A stretch of DNA of 64,000 nucleotides, taken from NCBI RefSeq assembly GCF_002259405.1, contig NZ_NPFW01000020.1, forward strand, positions 124,001 to 188,000, read 5' to 3'. The translations under genes and the position numbers were made by a program. Under the pieces are notes generated by a model. The model ran no database searches, was not told the origin of the DNA, and saw only the letters and a list, made by a program, of their open reading frames with translations. Below are positions 26,826-35,712 of the stretch, piece by piece. Each line of letters opens with the position of its first letter. Position 1 is the stretch's first letter. This DNA comes from Rhodococcus sp. 14-2483-1-2. GTDB lineage: Bacteria > Actinomycetota > Actinomycetes > Mycobacteriales > Mycobacteriaceae.

Positions 26826-27655
26826 GGACCGCTCTGACGTACCTCTACGTCCCGGGGGATGTGCCGGAGCGGTTCGACAAGGCACTGAACTCGGGTACCG
26901 ACGCGGTGGTGTTGGATCTCGAGGATGCCGTCACCGCGGCGAACAAGGATCATGCGCGTGCGACGGTGGCCGCGTGGGTTGCTTCCTGCGAGCCGGGTGA
27001 CGTGCAGATCTGGGTGCGCGTCAATCCCGGGGCGTTGCAGGAGAGCGATATTCGCGCGGTGTTGCACCCGAACCTGACCGGTATCTGGTTGCCGAAGGTG
27101 TCGTCTGCTCGGGAGATAGAGCAGGCCGATGCTCTATTGAGTGGCAGTAGTGCAGTGGTCTCGCCCCTCATCGAGACGGCCGCCGGAGTGTTCGCCGCTC
27201 TGGAGATTGCCCGTGCCCCTCGGGTCAAGTTTCTCCAGATCGGGGAAGTGGACCTGGCCGCCGATCTGGGCGTCGACGGTTCTGCGGAGTCACTGTCGTT
27301 CGTGCGTGCCCAGGTGGTCGCGGCCAGCGTGGCGGCGGGAATCGATCCGCCACCGGCGGCGGTGTCTCGAAACTTCCGCGATACCGATGCGTTCGAGGCC
27401 GATACCCGAACGCTCTCTGGTCTCGGTTTCGTCGGGCGTGCATGTATCCATCCGGCTCAACTCGCCTCTGTGCGAACTGTCTTCGTGCCGTCCGAGTTGG
27501 AAGTGCGAGAGGCCGGGGAACTGCTGGCCGACTTGGAACGCGCCACCTCGGGTGTGGCCGTCGACAGCAAGGGATTCCTGATCGACGAGGCAGTGGCCCG
27601 AACCGCGCGTCGAGTAGTGGCCAGAGCAGCTTCGCGGGAGTCGATCAGCACCTGA
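26822..27655 (+). CDS. CitE-like HpcH/HpaI lyase (citramalyl-CoA or malyl-CoA lyase type)
   Basis: 277 residues starting at ATGA overlap with the dehydrogenase. It opens LYVPGDVPERFDKAL with the Arg of the family, then DLEDAV (metal/substrate site), VRVNPG, PLIETAAGVFAALEIA and GEVDLAADLG, whose acidic residues bind Mg2+. It cleaves a beta-hydroxyacyl-CoA into acetyl-CoA (or propionyl-CoA) and an oxo acid. Single-gene CitE proteins without citrate lyase partners serve in itaconate, mesaconate and related degradations. It is the last gene of the operon; its stop codon coincides with the edge of a foreign 51-base remnant. Confidence 0.87.
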   Translation: MRTALTYLYVPGDVPERFDKALNSGTDAVVLDLEDAVTAANKDHARATVAAWVASCEPGDVQIWVRVNPGALQESDIRAVLHPNLTGIWLPKVSSAREIEQADALLSGSSAVVSPLIETAAGVFAALEIARAPRVKFLQIGEVDLAADLGVDGSAESLSFVRAQVVAASVAAGIDPPPAAVSRNFRDTDAFEADTRTLSGLGFVGRACIHPAQLASVRTVFVPSELEVREAGELLADLERATSGVAVDSKGFLIDEAVARTARRVVARAASRESIST

Positions 27656-27704
27656 CGTCAGCCGGTGGCGATGCGAAGCCCGACGCTCGCTGTGGCCCCA
27701 CCGG
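27654..27704 (-). pseudogene. 51-base remnant of the 44143 gene's C-terminus
   Basis: Read on the minus strand, this encodes GGATASVGLRIATG followed by a stop, matching the end of the protein at 44143-44520 (GGATASVGLRIAFG, stop). At base level it equals 44139-44189 except at three positions. Nothing else of that gene is found here. It sits between the convergent CitE-like and hot-dog hydratase genes. Confidence 0.8.
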
Positions 27705-27788
27705 TTCGAGGCGTCGTTCGCACCGCGTCGGCTGCGCCGCAGGATTTGTACACGATGCCGGATGAAGCGATCGGGGACTCCGGGTACC

Positions 27789-28598
27789 TCAGGTGTGGAC
27801 ACTTCCGCGAGCCAGCACTGCATCCTCGGAGTCCAGCAAGAATACTTCGCTCCCGCTTTCGGTCTCGTTGCCCACCATCCGGACAGCAGTATCGACGAAC
27901 ATCGGTGCTTGCATCTGGATCGAAAAGCTGCGCGGCCGCACGGCAGTCCGTGATCGAAGCGCAAAGTCCAGCAGCAGCATTCGTATCAGGGGCCCGTGCA
28001 CCAGTAGATCATCGAGTCCTTCGATCGATCGTGCCCAGTCTCGGTCGTAGTGAACGCGGTGAGTATTGAAGGTCATCGCCGAGTACCTGAACAATTGCCG
28101 TGAATCGAGAACAAGCGGTTCCGACCACAACCACTCGACGTCAGGCGCTGGTGTCGGGGGCTTGGCCGTGTCACCGGGCTTCGCGGCGTCGAGAAACACG
28201 TCGTGCCAGACACTCGATATCGCGAGTACGCCATCCACTCTGTAGGTGCGTTCTACATCGGCGAATACGAGGCGTCCACCGCGCCCCTGTTTTTCGGTGA
28301 TCGAGCCGGCCGTCACTGTTTGCTCTACAGCATCGCCGTAGTGGATCGGCCGGTGAAAGACGGTGTCCTCGCCCGCGTACATGCGTCGAGGCAGATCGAC
28401 TACCGGTAGCACTCCGTCGTCGGCTGGGGAGCCGTCGGGCCGGAGCGCGTCCAGTTCGGCGTCGAATGGAAAGTAGATCCCCTCCCATCCTGGAGGAAGC
28501 TCACCGGTTGGGTTCGGCTCTGCCGCATCAGCGGCGAATGTTCCCCGGTAAGCGAGTGCGGGGGTAAGTCCTATCTCGTCGGTGCGGACCACTGCCAT
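27789..28598 (-). CDS. MaoC/FAS1-type hot-dog acyl-CoA hydratase
   Basis: 269 residues, start ATG 28598 overlapping the upstream CoA-transferase stop (TGATG). It resembles two-domain hot-dog hydratases such as mesaconyl-C4-CoA hydratase and HTD2: an N-terminal half with PLPRRMYAGED-like context (DLPRRMYAGEDTVFHRP) and a C-terminal half with RYSAMTFNTHRVHYDRDWA, the hydratase 2-like motif, and LLVHGPLIRMLLLD. It would add or remove water from an enoyl-CoA. Last gene of the leftward HMG-CoA cluster; its position suggests 3-methylglutaconyl-CoA or mesaconyl-CoA as candidates (inference). Confidence 0.8.
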   Translation of the reverse strand: MAVVRTDEIGLTPALAYRGTFAADAAEPNPTGELPPGWEGIYFPFDAELDALRPDGSPADDGVLPVVDLPRRMYAGEDTVFHRPIHYGDAVEQTVTAGSITEKQGRGGRLVFADVERTYRVDGVLAISSVWHDVFLDAAKPGDTAKPPTPAPDVEWLWSEPLVLDSRQLFRYSAMTFNTHRVHYDRDWARSIEGLDDLLVHGPLIRMLLLDFALRSRTAVRPRSFSIQMQAPMFVDTAVRMVGNETESGSEVFLLDSEDAVLARGSVHT

Positions 28599-29833
28599 CA
28601 GACGACGCCATCATTGCGCAGGTCGGCTATTCGTTCCGCGGAGTACCCGGCCAATCCTGCGAGGACCGAGTCAGTGTGCTCACCAAGTCCGTTCGCTCTG
28701 CGTGCAGGGTTCGCGGGAGTAACGCCCATCTTGATGGGTTGCCCGAACATTCGGAGTGTGCCGAACTTCCCGTAGTCGGCTTCGACGATCATGTCGCGTT
28801 CCGCGGTGCCCTCGTCGTCCACCACCTCACCGATGTTCTTGATGGCAGTGAGCGGGATGACTGCACCAGCGAGGTCTTCGAGTTCGGATCGCTTTCGTCC
28901 GTCGAACCAGCTGATGATCAGCGGCTTGACTCTGCGCTCATAGACGTCGGGATCGAATCTCTTTCGCATGGTGTCGATCTCGGGATCGACCGCAGCCTCC
29001 GGTGTACCGAACAGTTCGCAGCTGGCGTTCCACAGCTTGTCGGTGTAGCCACCGAAGAACACCTGCCCGTCGGCGCAGGGGAACAGTTCGTACGGTCTCA
29101 CCCAGGCATGTTTGTTTCCTGATGGCACCGCCGTCTTACCGTCGACGGTGTAGTCGACAACGGCCGTTTCTGTCATCGCCACGATGCTGTCGACCTGGGC
29201 GACGTCCACGAGCTGACCGACTCCGGTCCGCTCCGCGTGGCGTAGCGCCGTGAGTGCGCCGATCACACCGAACATGGTTGCCGAGAGGTCTCCGATGGTG
29301 ACCCCGACGCGCACGGGATCCTCGCCCACCTGACCGTTCATCGACCACAATCCGCCCGCCGCCTGCGCAGTATTGTCGAACGCCGGATGTGTGCTGCGAG
29401 AGCCTGTTTGGCCGTACCCGGAAATAGCGAGGTAGACGAGCCTGGGATTGATCTCGGCCAACACGGCGTAGTCGATTCCCAATTTCTTTGTTGTGCCGGG
29501 CCGGAAGTTCTCGATCAGTACGTCGGCCTTGGCCACCAGGTCCTTCAGAACGGCTTTGCCCTCGTCGGCACGCAGATCGAGCGTCAGGCCCAGCTTGCCT
29601 CGGTTGTACTGGGCGTAATAGGCGCTGAATTCGTCGTCGTCGGTCTTCAGGTACGGCGGGAAGCCGCGAGCTACGTCGGGACCTGTCGGGTTCTCGATCT
29701 TGATCACGGTTGCGCCGAAGTCGGCAAACATCTGAGCTGCATATGCGCCGGCCAGCACGTGGGATAGATCGAGTACCACCACGCCGGACAAGGATCCGGC
29801 GTCGCCTACGAAGTCGGGAGCTAGCGAAGTCAT
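28598..29833 (-). CDS. Family III CoA transferase (CaiB/BaiF)
   Basis: 411 residues from ATG 29833, preceded by GGAAGAG. The VLDLSHVLAGAYAAQMFADFGATVIKIE opening (seen as LAGAYAAQMFADFGATVIK) and the catalytic Asp182 in GVTIGDLSATMFG define the family. It probably activates the free acid entering this cluster (mevalonate or 3-hydroxy-3-methylglutarate) using a CoA donor. It lies between the transporter gene and the hydratase in the same leftward cluster. Confidence 0.88.
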   Translation of the reverse strand: MTSLAPDFVGDAGSLSGVVVLDLSHVLAGAYAAQMFADFGATVIKIENPTGPDVARGFPPYLKTDDDEFSAYYAQYNRGKLGLTLDLRADEGKAVLKDLVAKADVLIENFRPGTTKKLGIDYAVLAEINPRLVYLAISGYGQTGSRSTHPAFDNTAQAAGGLWSMNGQVGEDPVRVGVTIGDLSATMFGVIGALTALRHAERTGVGQLVDVAQVDSIVAMTETAVVDYTVDGKTAVPSGNKHAWVRPYELFPCADGQVFFGGYTDKLWNASCELFGTPEAAVDPEIDTMRKRFDPDVYERRVKPLIISWFDGRKRSELEDLAGAVIPLTAIKNIGEVVDDEGTAERDMIVEADYGKFGTLRMFGQPIKMGVTPANPARRANGLGEHTDSVLAGLAGYSAERIADLRNDGVV

Positions 29834-29862
29834 AATTCTCTTCCGTTGATTCTCGGTGCAGA

Positions 29863-31221
29863 TCAGCTGACGGGTTCGACGTCCGCGACCATGATGGGAT
29901 CCAGTGTGTCTGCGTCGACCTTCGAGGGCAAAGTTTCGGGCAGGAATGCGATTCCGATCAATCCGATGATGCTGAGCCCCATCAGGTATGCGCCTACCAG
30001 CCAAGGGCTTCCGCCGGATGTCGCGACGAGTGCCGTGGCGACGAGAGGCGCGGTACCGCCGACTGCGGCTGCCGGGATTTCACGAGAGATTGCGATACCG
30101 CTCCAGCGAGCATTCGTCGGGAAGATCTCGGCGAGTAGGGCAGCGGAGACGCCGATCGTTGCGCCCTGGATGATCGCGAGACCGAGGACCAGGCCGACAC
30201 CGACCAGCAGAATGTTCTCGGTCCCGTACAGCCAGAACAGCGGGAAGGAGAGGACGATGCCGAACACGGCCGCGCCGAGGAGAACTGGTTTGCGGCCAAT
30301 GCGGTCCGCCAGTTTGCCGAAGTACAGAGTGGCAGGGATGGTCAGTAGCTCTGCGACGATCAAGGCGACCAATGCCGCTGTCGGATTGACGGTGAGCGTA
30401 CCGGTGACGTAGGAGACCGAGAACGTCTGCACGATGTAGACCCACGGCAGCGTGAACGTGAACAGGGCCATGCCGCAGATCAGTACGCGCCAGTGGTTCT
30501 TGATGGCCCCGGCCAACGGGGAGTTCATCACGGCACCGTCTTTCTCGGCCTCCTCGAATGCGGCGGTCTCGGTGACACGCAAACGGAAATACAGTGCGAA
30601 CGCGACGATCACGGCGCTGGCAATGAAGGGGACACGCCAGCCCCACGACAGGAACTGTTCATCCGGCAGCAAGGTGAGCAGGGCGAATGTTGTTGTTGCC
30701 AGTGCCATTCCGATATAGACCGAGGCACCGGGGAATCCGGCAGTGTACGCGCGGCGTTGGGGGTCGGAGGATTCGCTGGCCATGGTCATGGCACCTGCGA
30801 ATTCGGCACCGGCACCTGCACCTTGGAAGATACGCAGCACGATGAGCAGGATAGGTGCCCAGACGCCGATGGATTCGGCTGTGGGGAGGAGCCCGATGAA
30901 CGTCGTTGCGACGCCCATCATCATCAAGGTGACCAGGAGCGTCATCTTGCGTCCGACGCGGTCACCGTAGTGCGCGAAGATCAGACCGCCGATGGGCCGT
31001 GCGCCGAACCCGACTGCGAATGCAGCAAACGCGCCCAGCATGCCGGCGAGATTTCCCGCACCGGGAAAGAACAACGGCGCGAACACCAGTGCCGAAGCGA
31101 GGCCGTAGAGGGTGAAGTCGTACCACTCGATGATGGTGCCCACCGAGCTGCCGATGACGGCATGGCGGCGCTGCTCTTTGGTTTTGGCGTCGGCCTCGGG
31201 GAGGCCTTGTGTGTTGGACAT
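29863..31221 (-). CDS. MHS-family (metabolite:H+ symporter) MFS transporter
   Basis: 452 residues from ATG 31221, twelve hydrophobic segments. The N-terminus reads GSSVGTIIEWYDFTLYGLAS, the signature of the MHS subfamily, which imports carboxylates such as shikimate, citrate, 2-oxoglutarate, proline or mevalonate-like acids; GDRVGRKMTLL is the loop 2-3 motif. It sits directly downstream of the HMG-CoA lyase, so uptake of the acid that feeds HMG-CoA reductase/lyase is likely. The open frame extends beyond 31221, but that is not family-like. Confidence 0.9.
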   Translation of the reverse strand: MSNTQGLPEADAKTKEQRRHAVIGSSVGTIIEWYDFTLYGLASALVFAPLFFPGAGNLAGMLGAFAAFAVGFGARPIGGLIFAHYGDRVGRKMTLLVTLMMMGVATTFIGLLPTAESIGVWAPILLIVLRIFQGAGAGAEFAGAMTMASESSDPQRRAYTAGFPGASVYIGMALATTTFALLTLLPDEQFLSWGWRVPFIASAVIVAFALYFRLRVTETAAFEEAEKDGAVMNSPLAGAIKNHWRVLICGMALFTFTLPWVYIVQTFSVSYVTGTLTVNPTAALVALIVAELLTIPATLYFGKLADRIGRKPVLLGAAVFGIVLSFPLFWLYGTENILLVGVGLVLGLAIIQGATIGVSAALLAEIFPTNARWSGIAISREIPAAAVGGTAPLVATALVATSGGSPWLVGAYLMGLSIIGLIGIAFLPETLPSKVDADTLDPIMVADVEPVS

Positions 31222-31244
31222 GTCAGTTCCTAGGGGAGATGCAA

Positions 31245-32249
31245 TCAGCGGATGGGTGAGAGCGTTGTGTTGCCGTGCTGCGGAGCACCGGTGCGTGCTG
31301 CGGACAGAGCTCGAACGACTGCCGACGTGCTCGGCCGGTCCAGGTGCTCTGCGAGCCATAGGGACACGTCGGCCATGGCGTGGAGGTCGATCCCGGTGTC
31401 GATGCCGAGTCCGTCGAGCATCCACACGAGATCCTCGGTGGCCAGATTCCCTGTGGCACCGCGGGCGTACGGGCAGCGGCCCAAACCTCCTGCAGACGAG
31501 TCGAATTCGGTTACCCCGGCCAAGAGTCCGGCGTAGACGTTGGTGAGTGCCTGCCCGTAGGTGTCGTGTAGATGCAGGGCAATCTGCTCGACGGCAATGC
31601 CGCGTTCGCCAACAGCGTCGAGCACAGCATGTAAGTGCGCGGGCGTCGCGACTCCGATCGTGTCACCCAGTGACACCGAACCCACCCCCATCTGGATCAA
31701 TCGTTCGGCGACATCGGCGACGCGTACGGGATCCACCGACCCCTCCCACGGGTCGCCGAAGCACATGGAGACGTATCCGCGAGTGGCTGCGCCGGCTGCC
31801 GCGGCACCTGCAACAACGGTCTCGGCCATGGACAAGGAATGGGCAACGGATGTACCGAGGTTGTTCTGGGCGAATGTCTCGGTTGCGCTGACGAACACGG
31901 CGATCTCGGAGGCTCCGGATGTCAATGCTCGATCCAGCCCGCGTGCGTTGGGGGCCAGCACAACCTGACGGACTGACTGCGGCAAGTTCGCTTGTGCCAT
32001 CACATCTTCGGCATCGACGAGTTGCGGCACCCAACGAGGAGAGACGAAGCTGGTGAGTTCGAGATTCGTCACGCCGGCTGCAACGAGTCGTCGGCAGAAC
32101 TCGACCTTCGTCGCGGTCGGCACGATGTGGGGCTCGGCCTGCAAACCGTCGCGTGGACCGACTTCGTAGACGCGCACTGCTGCGGGTAACGCCGGATCAC
32201 GATGAACGTCAGGTCGCGGGCTACGCGCGGCGTCGGGAACCGGCGTCAT
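31245..32249 (-). CDS. mvaB: Hydroxymethylglutaryl-CoA lyase
   Basis: 334 residues from ATG 32249, overlapping the reductase stop (ATGA). Motifs: VYEVGPRDGLQAEP (Arg-Asp of the metal site), LTSFVSPRWVPQ, HLHDTYGQAL with metal-binding His residues, and SSAGGLGRCPYARGATGN containing the catalytic Cys of HMGL. It splits HMG-CoA into acetoacetate and acetyl-CoA. Directly following HMG-CoA reductase, it completes a mevalonate degradation step as in the mvaAB operon of Pseudomonas mevalonii. Confidence 0.92.
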   Translation of the reverse strand: MTPVPDAARSPRPDVHRDPALPAAVRVYEVGPRDGLQAEPHIVPTATKVEFCRRLVAAGVTNLELTSFVSPRWVPQLVDAEDVMAQANLPQSVRQVVLAPNARGLDRALTSGASEIAVFVSATETFAQNNLGTSVAHSLSMAETVVAGAAAAGAATRGYVSMCFGDPWEGSVDPVRVADVAERLIQMGVGSVSLGDTIGVATPAHLHAVLDAVGERGIAVEQIALHLHDTYGQALTNVYAGLLAGVTEFDSSAGGLGRCPYARGATGNLATEDLVWMLDGLGIDTGIDLHAMADVSLWLAEHLDRPSTSAVVRALSAARTGAPQHGNTTLSPIR

Positions 32250-33526
32250 ACCAAGCTGCCGTTGCGTAGTTCTCCGAGAACCAGTTCGGCGTGCTCGACG
32301 CGAATCGATCGGTCGCCGATCAACCGCTGTACGACATCGTCCAATTCGTCTGCCGTCGCACCGGCGGTGACAGCAACGGTTCTTGCATGCAGTCTCATGT
32401 GACCCTGTTGTATGCCCTCCGCAGACAACGCCCGACATGCTCCCAAATTCTGGGCCAATCCGACGGCGGCGATCACCGATGCCAGTTCGGTCGACGACGT
32501 GACACCGAGGATTTCGATTGCCGTCCGTGCAACCGGGTGTGCCTTGGTGGCACCTCCGACAAGGCCGACGGCCATGGGGACTTCCAGCGTTCCAGACAGG
32601 TGGCCGTCCGCTGTTTTCTCGAAATGCGAGAGTGCCGTGTAGCGGCCGTCGGCACCGACGGCGTGCGAATGACACCCGGCCTCGACAGCGCGGGTGTCGT
32701 TTCCGGTGGCCAGCACCACCGCGCTGATCCCGTTCATGATGCCTTTGTTGTGAGTCGCGGCGCGGTAAGGATCCGCTTCTGCGAATGCAGAGGCATGGAT
32801 GATGTTGTCCACCACTTCCGGCCCGCCCAGCAGGTCGCGATCGAACACTGCACGGGCCCGTGTGATGCGGAGGTCTGCCTTGTTGGTGAGAATTCGCAAC
32901 AGCGACCGGCCGCCCGCGATGTCGGCGACACGCGGTGCTACTGCCTCGGCCATCGTGTTGACCGCATTGGCACCCATGGCATCTCGTACGTCGACGACGA
33001 TGTGTACGACGACATGAATTCCCGTGCGGGTGGAAAGGACGCGGACCGTGAGGTCACGGGCTCCGCCGCCGAATCGGACGAGAGTCGGATCCTGTGCGTT
33101 GCACAACGAGAGGATGTCGTCACGGGCTTCGAGAATCCGGAATCGAGCCGCCTCGGGATCCTGCACATCGAGCAACTGAATCTGTGCCTGCATGACCGGG
33201 CCGGTGTGCGAGACAGTGAAACCCCCGTGCGGACGAGTCATCCGGGCCGCGTTGCTGGCGGCCGCCACGACCGAGGGCTCCTCGGTTGCCATGGGCACCA
33301 GATACTCGCGGTCGTTGACCACCAGATTGGTGGCAATGCCCACGGGGATGCCGAGCACACCGACAACGTTCTCGACCATGTGGTCGGCCTGCTCTACGGA
33401 CAATCCTGTGGTGGGGTCCAGTGAGGCGAACGTCGAGAAATCGAGGCCGGTGCGATCCGACAGTGCGCGGCGACGTTCCACCGGTGACAAGTCTTTGAAT
33501 CCTGCAATTCGACTACTGATCGGCAC
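32246..33526 (-). CDS. mvaA: HMG-CoA reductase, class II (degradative)
   Basis: 426 residues if the GTG at 33526 is the start; I prefer it because GGAGG lies 6-7 bases upstream and the length equals that of the Pseudomonas enzyme, whereas an ATG at 33607 and a GTG at 33634 have no ribosome site. Motifs: ENVVGVLGIPVGIATN, GGGARDL, DAMGANAVNTMAEA, ATHNKGIMNGISAVVLATGND (catalytic Lys and Asp) and GHMRLHAR (catalytic His). Class II enzymes usually oxidise mevalonate to HMG-CoA with NAD+. No other mevalonate-pathway biosynthetic gene is nearby, which supports a catabolic role. Confidence 0.92.
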   Translation of the reverse strand: MPISSRIAGFKDLSPVERRRALSDRTGLDFSTFASLDPTTGLSVEQADHMVENVVGVLGIPVGIATNLVVNDREYLVPMATEEPSVVAAASNAARMTRPHGGFTVSHTGPVMQAQIQLLDVQDPEAARFRILEARDDILSLCNAQDPTLVRFGGGARDLTVRVLSTRTGIHVVVHIVVDVRDAMGANAVNTMAEAVAPRVADIAGGRSLLRILTNKADLRITRARAVFDRDLLGGPEVVDNIIHASAFAEADPYRAATHNKGIMNGISAVVLATGNDTRAVEAGCHSHAVGADGRYTALSHFEKTADGHLSGTLEVPMAVGLVGGATKAHPVARTAIEILGVTSSTELASVIAAVGLAQNLGACRALSAEGIQQGHMRLHARTVAVTAGATADELDDVVQRLIGDRSIRVEHAELVLGELRNGSLV

Positions 33527-33664
33527 TTCGATCCTCCGCGCGTTCGGTTGGACCTGTCGGTGAAGACGAGGTTCTTTGGTGAGCGAGCGCAACGTTACGT
33601 ACGGCATGTGACTTAGGATATGTAGTTTCGACACATTGATCGGCGCTCAAAATGGGCGCTGAAC

Positions 33665-35587
33665 CTATGGGTGAGGACTGGTCGATACTCGCAGGGCCTC
33701 GAGTCGTACTGCCGTGGAGATACGGAACAGAGATTCGTCGTCACGCCAGTTGTCTCCGAGTATCAGTCTCACTCTGTCGAGTCGCTGAAGAATCGTGTTG
33801 GTGTGATAGTTCAGGGCGCGCGCAGTCTTTGTCGGGCTCGAATCGCTGCGGACGAACGCACGCAGTGTCACGAGAAGGTCGGTGCCGTGAGCTTGGTCGT
33901 AGGAGATGACCGGTCCGATGATGTGGTCGATGAAGGTGTGTACTGCTTCGGGTTGCGATCCGAACATTGCGATGTACGGCAGGAACGCTTCGGTGGTGAC
34001 CACCCGGTCGTCGATGCCCAGGGCTTCCAGCAATCGAGCAGTCCGATGGGCGACCTCGAACCGTGCGGACAGTCGCTCGACCGAATCGGCTCGCGGAGGA
34101 ACGATTACAAGAACCGGGCTAACGCCTCCGGCGAGAAGCGACTGCCGTGCGTCCGCGGCCGCCTCGGCAGGTGCCGAACTGTGTATAAGTGCAACGAGGG
34201 CGTCCGAGTACGTGCTGACCAAGCCACCCTCTCGGAAGCGTGTCGTGATCAGAGATGTTGCGATCGAACGTGATTGAAGCGGGACAACGAAAAGCAGCAC
34301 TGTGTCGAGAGTGGCGGCATCGACGTGATGGGCGCGAGCGCGTCGATCGAAGTCGCGCCGGCGCCCGGCGGATGGGTCGAGTGCGTCCGCGATCAGTTCG
34401 TGTCTGGCGCGTCGGTCGGAGTCGTCGACTGCGTTCTGCTGCAACGTGAGTAGTGCAGCCACTTGTGCTGCCCGTTCGATCGTTCGGTCGTCGACCGGCC
34501 CCAACTCCAAATCGCCTGTACTGAGTAGGACTGCGCCGAAGAAGAGCTCGCCCGCGGTCACGGCCGCCACGACTTGAATATCGGAGCCGTCGGACTCGAT
34601 GTACGAGCAGTGCCCGGTGGCGCGACTGCGGTCGATGGCGAGGCGCACGATGCTCGGTGCGCTGAGAGTAGCCGGAATGTGTACGCCCGCTTCCGAGGAG
34701 GCAAGCACTCGCATGTCGGCATCGACGATGGTGACGTAGCGACCGAGAGCTTTCGCCAGAGTCGTTGTCACCTCGGTGAATCCGCCACCGACGAGCACTG
34801 CCTGCACCAACTCTTGATGGACGGTGTTGGAGCGATCACGCACCGCGACGTGTTCCGTCAGCCGGCGCAGCGCGCTGCGGGCATCATCCTCGGACGCGCG
34901 AAGGCGGGCGAGGGTGTTTGCGGATTGAAGGACGATCGACGCGTGGTCGGCGAGCGCCGAGAGCAGTGCGATCTGTTCGGGCGCGAAGACGTGCTCCTGC
35001 CTGGTGGCGGAGAACAACACGCCGAGAACCTGGCCCTCCGAGAGCATCGGTACCCCGAGTATGGAGACGATGCCCTCCAGAGACACGGCATCGTCGATGT
35101 CGGTGTCGTGAGTCCCCTCGTCGTATTCGCTGTAGCGGCGAACCCATTGCGCGCTTCTCGACTCGGCTACGCGGCTGGCAAGGCCTGTACCAGCAGGCAC
35201 CCGCAAACGCCGAAACTGTGGAGTGACCGAGCCATTCGTTTTCCGCACGTGCAGGTCCGCCGTTTCCGAGTCGAACTCGGACAAGTAGGTGACGTCGCTG
35301 CCCATCATGTCGTGGGCCCGGGACACGAGCCGTTCCAACAGCCCGTCTATGTCGCGGACTTCGGCGAGGTCGCGTGCGGTGGCGAACAGGGCACCGAGTT
35401 CGTACTCACGGCGGCGCAATCGAGTGAGCTCTTCGCGAGTCGAGCGAGCGCGGTCGAGAGTGTAGGTGCGAGTCCGGTCATCGATCTCCAGTTCAGCGAG
35501 CAACGCTGAGAGGTCACCGTCGTCCGATACGCCCGATACTGCGTCGGCGATTCGGGAGATGACGCGGGATAGATCGAGGGTCGTCAT
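33665..35587 (-). CDS. PucR/CdaR-family regulator with GAF domain
   Basis: 640 residues. Residues about 45-75 are a coiled segment (TREELTRLRRREYELGALF), about 70-220 a GAF-like sensor (LVSRAHDMMGSDVTYLSEFD, then SILGVPMLSEGQVLGVLF), and the end carries the PucR helix-turn-helix (SPTKTARALNYHTNTILQRLDRV). Such proteins are activators of catabolic operons. It lies immediately upstream of the reductase on the same strand, with 138 bases between them, and is the likely activator of the cluster. Confidence 0.88.
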   Translation of the reverse strand: MTTLDLSRVISRIADAVSGVSDDGDLSALLAELEIDDRTRTYTLDRARSTREELTRLRRREYELGALFATARDLAEVRDIDGLLERLVSRAHDMMGSDVTYLSEFDSETADLHVRKTNGSVTPQFRRLRVPAGTGLASRVAESRSAQWVRRYSEYDEGTHDTDIDDAVSLEGIVSILGVPMLSEGQVLGVLFSATRQEHVFAPEQIALLSALADHASIVLQSANTLARLRASEDDARSALRRLTEHVAVRDRSNTVHQELVQAVLVGGGFTEVTTTLAKALGRYVTIVDADMRVLASSEAGVHIPATLSAPSIVRLAIDRSRATGHCSYIESDGSDIQVVAAVTAGELFFGAVLLSTGDLELGPVDDRTIERAAQVAALLTLQQNAVDDSDRRARHELIADALDPSAGRRRDFDRRARAHHVDAATLDTVLLFVVPLQSRSIATSLITTRFREGGLVSTYSDALVALIHSSAPAEAAADARQSLLAGGVSPVLVIVPPRADSVERLSARFEVAHRTARLLEALGIDDRVVTTEAFLPYIAMFGSQPEAVHTFIDHIIGPVISYDQAHGTDLLVTLRAFVRSDSSPTKTARALNYHTNTILQRLDRVRLILGDNWRDDESLFRISTAVRLEALRVSTSPHP

Positions 35588-35664
35588 GAATGCCGAGCCT
35601 AGTCAATTCAGCAGGGCAATCGACCCGTCGAGCGTCGACGAAAGCCGGTCACCGTCCGAACGAC

Positions 35665-35697
35665 AGCCCCTGCAGACCGAACAGGGCTGCAGGGGCT
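35665..35697 (-). terminator. Hairpin between ABC operon end and PucR-type gene start
   Basis: Arms AGCCCCTGCAG and CTGCAGGGGCT, 11 bases each and perfect, enclose an 11-base loop. It lies 16 bases after the stop of the ATPase gene read leftward. The stem is strong, but no clear T-run follows, so termination may be Rho-assisted. Confidence 0.65.
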
Positions 35698-35712
35698 CTC
35701 GTGCATGAGCGC

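Noticed and set aside
32291-33424. Plus-strand 377-codon frame opposite HMG-CoA reductase
   Set aside because: It is the antisense shadow of a gene with all class II reductase motifs.
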